A stretch of DNA of 64,000 bases from Flavobacterium sp. (GTDB lineage: Bacteria; Bacteroidota; Bacteroidia; Flavobacteriales; Flavobacteriaceae), in contig NZ_PNJW01000012.1 of the NCBI RefSeq assembly GCF_013822155.1, forward strand, positions 1 to 64,000, in the 5' to 3' direction. Made by a program: the position numbers and the translations under genes. Shown here in pieces: positions 58,863-64,000 of the stretch (positions are counted from its first letter, which is position 1; every line of letters begins with the position of its first letter). The notes under the pieces were generated by a model that saw only the letters and a list, made by a program, of their open reading frames with translations, had not been told where the DNA came from and ran no database searches.

Positions 58863-58920
58863 CTTGCAGTGGGCTGAAAATCCCTCCGAAGTCAGGATTT
58901 TTTGAATTTAAAATGGATTT

Positions 58921-59370
58921 ATGATGGAAGATAAAAACAAACAATTACGTAAAGGAGGTCGCAATCCGAAAAAGGATCCTGCAGTGTTTCGCTATTCCAT
59001 ATCACTAAATGCAGAAGATAATGCACGCTTTCTTTCACTCTTTGAGCAATCAGGAATGAATGTTATGGCTCACTTTATCACAGCCTGTATTTTTAAGAAA
59101 ACAGTTAGAACTATAAAAATAGATAAGGCGACAATGGATTATTATATGCGTTTGACGACGTTATACGGTCAGTTCCGTGCAGTTGGTGTGAATTATAATC
59201 AGGTAGTAAAGATACTTTACCGCAATTTTTCAGAGAAAAAAGCGGGTGCTTATCTCTTTAAACTGGAAAAACAGACGGCTGAAATGGCGGTATTATGTCA
59301 AAAAATTATTCGGCTGACACAGGAATTTGAAGAAAAATATTTGAAAAAGGAGGGTAAAAATGATAGCTAA
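58921..59370 (+). CDS. mobA: Mobilization accessory protein MobA
   Basis: 'KGGRNPKKDPAVFRYSISLNAEDNARFLSLFEQSG...' RHH-like; immediately before relaxase. Confidence 0.85.
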   Translation: MMEDKNKQLRKGGRNPKKDPAVFRYSISLNAEDNARFLSLFEQSGMNVMAHFITACIFKKTVRTIKIDKATMDYYMRLTTLYGQFRAVGVNYNQVVKILYRNFSEKKAGAYLFKLEKQTAEMAVLCQKIIRLTQEFEEKYLKKEGKNDS

Positions 59371-60649
59371 AATCAGTAGAGGAAAAAATCTGACAGGGGT
59401 TCTTACCTACAATCAACAAAAAGTAGAACAGGAAAATGGAAAAGTATTGCTTGCCCATAAGATAGTAGAGTCATTAAACGGTCATTATTCCATAGCTCAA
59501 TTAGCTCAATCTTTTACTCCTTACCTCATCGCAAATCGCAATACGCAATATCATACGTTGCATATTTCGCTCAATCCCAACCCGAAAGACAAAGTAAGTG
59601 ATGACAAATTCAGGGAAATGGCGAAAGAATATATGAGAGAAATGGGTTACGGAGAGCAGCCTTTTGTGGTTTTCAAGCATACAGATATTGATCGCACCCA
59701 TATTCATATAGTCTCGGTTTGTGTGGACGAAACAGGTAAAAAGATTTCGGATAAATTTGAGAAAATGCGGTCTATGAATGTCTGCCGTGATCTCGAAAAG
59801 AAACACAGATTGATACCTGCAACGGATAAAGAGCATAAACAGAACGACAAGATTTTCCGTCCGGTAAATTATCGGGCAGGCGATATAAAAAGTCAGATTG
59901 CTTCAGTAGTCCGATACCTCCCTAAACATTACAGGTTTCAAAGCTTAGGCACTTACAATGCTCTATTGTTTTTATTCAATATCAGAGCCGAAGAAGTTAG
60001 TGGTGAATTACACGGACAGTCCAGACAAGGACTGGTTTATTTTGCATTGAATGAGCAGGGAGAAAAAGTAAGTAATCCTTTCAAGGCATCTCTCTTTGGT
60101 AAAGGAGCAGGGTTTGTACAGCTTCAAAAACATTTTATGGAATCTAAAGAGCATTTGAAATCAAATCCAGTAAGAATTCTGCTTAAAAATACGATTGAAG
60201 CAACGATGAATATTGCTTCTGATGAAACCGGTTTTAAAAAACAATTGACGAAGCAGGGCATCAATACCGTTGTACGAAGAAATGATGAAGGACGTATTTA
60301 TGGAATGACCTTTATAGACCACGAATCCCAAACGGTTTGGAACGGTTCACAATTAGGGAAGAACCTATCTGCTAACGTATTCAACGATTGGTGGAGTGAG
60401 CAGAATGCAGAAAAGCGAAAAGCTGTTTCACATGATAAAATACCTGTAGTAAACAAAGATATCCCTTTGGGGGAAAATGAACAGCCTCACGAACTTTTTG
60501 ATTTCCTGACCCGAGTAAGTACTATATATGATTCAGGACTGATAGAAGGATTCGGTGGACTGCTTCCTGAAGTATATGCGCAAGATTACGAGGAACAGGC
60601 TTTTATCAACCAAATGAAGAAAAAGAAAAAACATAAAAAGAAACAATAA
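59360..60649 (+). CDS. mobB: Relaxase/mobilization nuclease MobB
   Basis: 'MIAKISRGKNLTGVLTYNQQKV...', HxH motif 'KHTDIDRTHIHIVSVCVDETGKKI'. Confidence 0.93.
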   Translation: MIAKISRGKNLTGVLTYNQQKVEQENGKVLLAHKIVESLNGHYSIAQLAQSFTPYLIANRNTQYHTLHISLNPNPKDKVSDDKFREMAKEYMREMGYGEQPFVVFKHTDIDRTHIHIVSVCVDETGKKISDKFEKMRSMNVCRDLEKKHRLIPATDKEHKQNDKIFRPVNYRAGDIKSQIASVVRYLPKHYRFQSLGTYNALLFLFNIRAEEVSGELHGQSRQGLVYFALNEQGEKVSNPFKASLFGKGAGFVQLQKHFMESKEHLKSNPVRILLKNTIEATMNIASDETGFKKQLTKQGINTVVRRNDEGRIYGMTFIDHESQTVWNGSQLGKNLSANVFNDWWSEQNAEKRKAVSHDKIPVVNKDIPLGENEQPHELFDFLTRVSTIYDSGLIEGFGGLLPEVYAQDYEEQAFINQMKKKKKHKKKQ

Positions 60650-60667
60650 CATTTTAAGTATAAAATT

Positions 60668-62668
60668 ATGCAGGGAGAAGATGATTTAAGAGGGCTTGCC
60701 AAAATTATGGCATTTATGCGTGCAGTAAGTATCATTCTAATACTGATGCATCTCTATTGGTATTGTCACAGTTTCTTTCTCGACAAGGGATGGACACACG
60801 AAACTATCAATAAAATATTGTGGAATTTTCAAAGAAAGGCAAGTTTGTTTTCCCATACATTATATACCAAAATGTTTGCTTTTGTTTTGTTGGCATTAAG
60901 TTGTTTGGGAACAAAAGGGGTAAAAAACGAGAAAATTACATGGTCTAAAATAATTACAGCTTTAGTCATCGGTGTTATACTTTTTTTCCTAAACACACCT
61001 TTATTGAAATTGCCTATGAATATGGCAGCTTTCTTTTATATACTAACCATCAGTTTGGGATATATAGCATTGCTTATGGCAGGTGTTTGGATGGGTCGAT
61101 TGCTGAAGAACAACTTGATGGATGATGTTTTCAATAATGAAAATGAAAGTTTTCAGCAGGAAATTAGACTGATGAAAAATGAGTATTCGGTAAACCTACC
61201 TACCAAGTTTTATTATAAAGAGAAATGGAACAATGGTTGGATTAACGTGGTAAACCCCTTTAGAGCTACAATAGTGTTAGGAACTCCAGGTTCCGGTAAA
61301 AGCTACGCTATCGTTAATAGTTTTATCAAGCAGCATATTGAGAAAGGTTTTAGTATGTACATTTATGATTTTAAGTTTGATGATCTTTCCACCATTGCTT
61401 ATAATCACCTGCTGAAACATACAGACAAATATAAGATAAAGCCAAAGTTCTATGTTATCAATTTCGATGACCCGAGAAAAAGCCATCGCTGTAATCCGCT
61501 AAATCCCGATTTTATGACGGATATATCCGATGCTTACGAAGCAGCTTATACCATAATGCTAAATCTGAACCGTAGCTGGATACAGAAGCAGGGTGACTTC
61601 TTTGTAGAATCCCCGATTATCTTACTGGCTGCTATTATATGGTTTTTGAAAATCTACGATAGTGGTAGATATTGTACTTTTCCACACGCTATTGAACTAC
61701 TAAACAAAAAGTATTCAGACGTATTTACCATTCTTACCTCATATCCCGAACTAGAAAATTATCTATCTCCTTTTATGGATGCCTGGCAGGGCGGAGCACA
61801 GGATCAATTGCAAGGGCAGATTGCTTCAGCAAAAATTCCTTTATCAAGAATGATTTCACCGCAGCTTTACTGGGTGATGACTGGAGATGACTTTTCATTG
61901 GACATCAATAATCCGCAAGAACCTAAAATACTTTGCGTAGGAAACAATCCCGACAGGCAGAATATTTATTCTGCTGCCTTGGGGCTTTACAATTCCAGAA
62001 TTGTAAAGCTCATTAACAAAAAAGGACAACTTAAAAGTTCAGTAATTATTGATGAGTTACCTACGATTTACTTTAGAGGACTGGATAATCTGATAGCAAC
62101 TGCCCGAAGCAATAAAGTAGCTGTTTGTTTAGGTTTTCAGGATTACTCGCAATTAACCCGTGATTATGGCGACAAGGAAAGCAAAGTAATCCAGAATACT
62201 GTCGGTAATATCTTCAGCGGGCAGGTTGTTGGAGAAACGGCCAAAAGCCTTTCAGAACGTTTCGGGAAAGTATTGCAAAAACGACAAAGCATGACCATCA
62301 ACCGTAACGACAAATCTACTTCAATATCTACCCAGCTTGATAGTTTAATACCAGCTTCCAAAATTTCCACACTAACACAAGGTATGTTTGTGGGAGCGGT
62401 ATCAGATAACTTCGATGAGCGTATTGAACAGAAGATTTTCCATGCGGAAATCGTTGTGGACAATGACAAGGTAATCGCTGAAACCAAAGCCTATAAGAAG
62501 ATACCACCAATACTTTCTTTTATAGATGAAAACGGAGAAAACCTGATGAAACAGGAAATTGAAGCCAATTACCGTCAGGTAAAGCAGGATATTGTCCAAA
62601 TTATCGAAACAGAATTGGAACGTATCAAGAATGACCCGGATTTACAGCATTTGGTGCAACAGGGATAA
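60668..62668 (+). CDS. mobC: Type IV coupling protein MobC (VirD4/TraG-like)
   Basis: TM N-term; Walker A 'VLGTPGSGKSYAIVN'; 'IIDELPTIYFRGLDNLIATARSNKVAVCLGFQDYSQL'. Confidence 0.93.
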   Translation: MQGEDDLRGLAKIMAFMRAVSIILILMHLYWYCHSFFLDKGWTHETINKILWNFQRKASLFSHTLYTKMFAFVLLALSCLGTKGVKNEKITWSKIITALVIGVILFFLNTPLLKLPMNMAAFFYILTISLGYIALLMAGVWMGRLLKNNLMDDVFNNENESFQQEIRLMKNEYSVNLPTKFYYKEKWNNGWINVVNPFRATIVLGTPGSGKSYAIVNSFIKQHIEKGFSMYIYDFKFDDLSTIAYNHLLKHTDKYKIKPKFYVINFDDPRKSHRCNPLNPDFMTDISDAYEAAYTIMLNLNRSWIQKQGDFFVESPIILLAAIIWFLKIYDSGRYCTFPHAIELLNKKYSDVFTILTSYPELENYLSPFMDAWQGGAQDQLQGQIASAKIPLSRMISPQLYWVMTGDDFSLDINNPQEPKILCVGNNPDRQNIYSAALGLYNSRIVKLINKKGQLKSSVIIDELPTIYFRGLDNLIATARSNKVAVCLGFQDYSQLTRDYGDKESKVIQNTVGNIFSGQVVGETAKSLSERFGKVLQKRQSMTINRNDKSTSISTQLDSLIPASKISTLTQGMFVGAVSDNFDERIEQKIFHAEIVVDNDKVIAETKAYKKIPPILSFIDENGENLMKQEIEANYRQVKQDIVQIIETELERIKNDPDLQHLVQQG

Positions 62669-62746
62669 ATTCAAATAGTATATAAAAAAGAAACTGGCAC
62701 TTTATTGTGGTCAGCTACTTTTTTTTTATTACAATCGTAGAACGTT

Positions 62747-64000
62747 TCACAACACACCTCTTGATAAATGATTACCTTTTGTCCCAAATATTTTTTCAGA
62801 ATTATTAGAAACCGATTCCTGTTCCTTTACAGACTCTGTTTGTTCTTCTTTAGGTTCAGGAGCAATAGATAATTGGATTTTCCTCTCAATAGCCGCCAAT
62901 TCTGTTTTTAAATCACATAATTTGCTTTCCTTTGCCCATGAATCGTTTACAACTTCCTGAAGAATAGGCAAGTCTTTTTTTAGTTCGTTAATTTTCTTTT
63001 GTTCCTGCTCAATATAACTAGGTAACTTTTCCAAAGCTTTAAGGAAATTCATTGAAGCCGTTTTTGGCTCGGATGCTATTATACCATTATTGAAGGTATA
63101 CTTAATGTTTCCTTCCCCCTGCACTAAAAAACGATTTACTTTTATATCAACACCTTCTTTTTCGGACATTTCAGTTTTAACTAATAGTGTAAAACCATAT
63201 AGGCTACCAATCTCTTCATACTGACCTCCGGTGCGGGCTTTGTCCGCAAGCTGGTTGAGCTTTGCACCAATTTGCTTAATATCCGCATTGGGCGACAAGC
63301 CGTCCAACTGTACAGGATTTGCGATCGTACCGTCCGAACGTTTTTGTATGCGTTCCTGTAAATTTTCCCAATCAAGGTTCATACGGTCAAAGCGGGATTG
63401 GGCTTTATCAAGTTCAGCCGTATAGTCTTCCAATTTATACTTCGCACTATATTTTGAACGGTTGAATGCCTGTTTTTCGCTTTCTAATCCTGCAATCTGT
63501 TTTTCTAATTTGGCTTTATCCAACAGGTCGGTATTTCCCGAAAGAATAGCTACATATTCCGAAAAGTTCATTCCCGATTTTTCGTCCATATTGCCCTCGT
63601 CAATGGTTCGTTTGGCAAGATTGTTATTTTTTAATTGGTCTATGAATAGCTGTTTATTGTACAGCAGGTTAAACTTGTAGCTATCCAATGATTTTTCTAC
63701 GGCATAGATAATCACATCTACTTTATTGTTCGCAAAAAACTTGGCAATTTCATTGCCTTTACGAACAGCTCTGCCGTCCCTTTGAGCAAGGTCACTTGGT
63801 CTCCACGGCGTATCCAAATGATGAACGGCAACAGCTCTTTTCTGTGCATTGACACCTGTCCCCAACATACTTGTAGAACCAAACAGCACGCGAATTTTAC
63901 CCTCGTTCATACCTTTGATAAGTTCCTTGCGTTGCTTATCACTTTTCGCTTCCTGAATAAAGCGAACTTCGTGTGCCGGTATGCCGTAGTTTTCCTTGAG
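62747..64000 (-). CDS. BmhA-like SNF2-type helicase/methylase-associated protein, C-terminal part, truncated by window edge
   Basis: 'HEVRFIQEAKSDKQRKELIKGMNEGKIRVLFGSTSMLGTGVNAQKRAVAVHHLDTPWRPSDLAQRDGRAVRKGN'; frame open to 64000. Confidence 0.85.
   Translation of the reverse strand, partial: LKENYGIPAHEVRFIQEAKSDKQRKELIKGMNEGKIRVLFGSTSMLGTGVNAQKRAVAVHHLDTPWRPSDLAQRDGRAVRKGNEIAKFFANNKVDVIIYAVEKSLDSYKFNLLYNKQLFIDQLKNNNLAKRTIDEGNMDEKSGMNFSEYVAILSGNTDLLDKAKLEKQIAGLESEKQAFNRSKYSAKYKLEDYTAELDKAQSRFDRMNLDWENLQERIQKRSDGTIANPVQLDGLSPNADIKQIGAKLNQLADKARTGGQYEEIGSLYGFTLLVKTEMSEKEGVDIKVNRFLVQGEGNIKYTFNNGIIASEPKTASMNFLKALEKLPSYIEQEQKKINELKKDLPILQEVVNDSWAKESKLCDLKTELAAIERKIQLSIAPEPKEEQTESVKEQESVSNNSEKIFGTKGNHLSRGVL

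Larger units (their letters stand above)
29354..64000. mobile_element. Integrative conjugative element (CTnDOT-type tra genes) integrated at the ssrA 3' end; right boundary outside window
   Basis: Serine recombinase abuts tmRNA; ssb, PRTRC, tra, mob and BmhA-like genes follow. Confidence 0.85.

Overview
This 64-kb window looks like a Flavobacterium-type (Bacteroidota) chromosome: low GC, a T9SS C-terminal domain, a PUL-like glycoside hydrolase cluster and a tmRNA with tag GENNYALAA. Left to right: (1) a defence-like edge with an AbiEii-like C-terminus and a TOTE-type primase-helicase; (2) a ~1.5-kb non-coding array of long imperfect hairpins (~3.6-5.06 kb), containing a composite two-hairpin unit repeated three times, followed by a small-protein module (DUF6943-like, two small membrane proteins, DUF5675-like, a conserved 267-aa orphan, an SNase-like nuclease); (3) small genes (GNAT, DUF1801, cupin, GNAT) separated by related intergenic repeats; (4) sulfatase, delta-60-repeat/T9SS protein, TPR protein, and a sugar MFS/GH43/GH3 cluster ending in a deletion junction that joins a truncated regulator to a truncated glucoamylase; (5) tmRNA (ssrA), whose 3' end is the apparent left boundary of a large integrative conjugative element (ICE) that runs past the right edge. 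The ICE carries a serine recombinase, ssb, a PRTRC cluster, CTnDOT-like traQ-traA, mobABC and a BmhA-like helicase. Its cargo includes an uncharacterised two-gene operon (533-aa orphan + 883-aa PLD-like protein), a convergent HEPN/TIGR02391 gene, and a Septu-like ATPase+HNH pair inserted inside the tra operon. The best candidates for something undescribed are the hairpin array with its gene module and the PLD operon. All family names are from motif recognition by eye; no searches were run.
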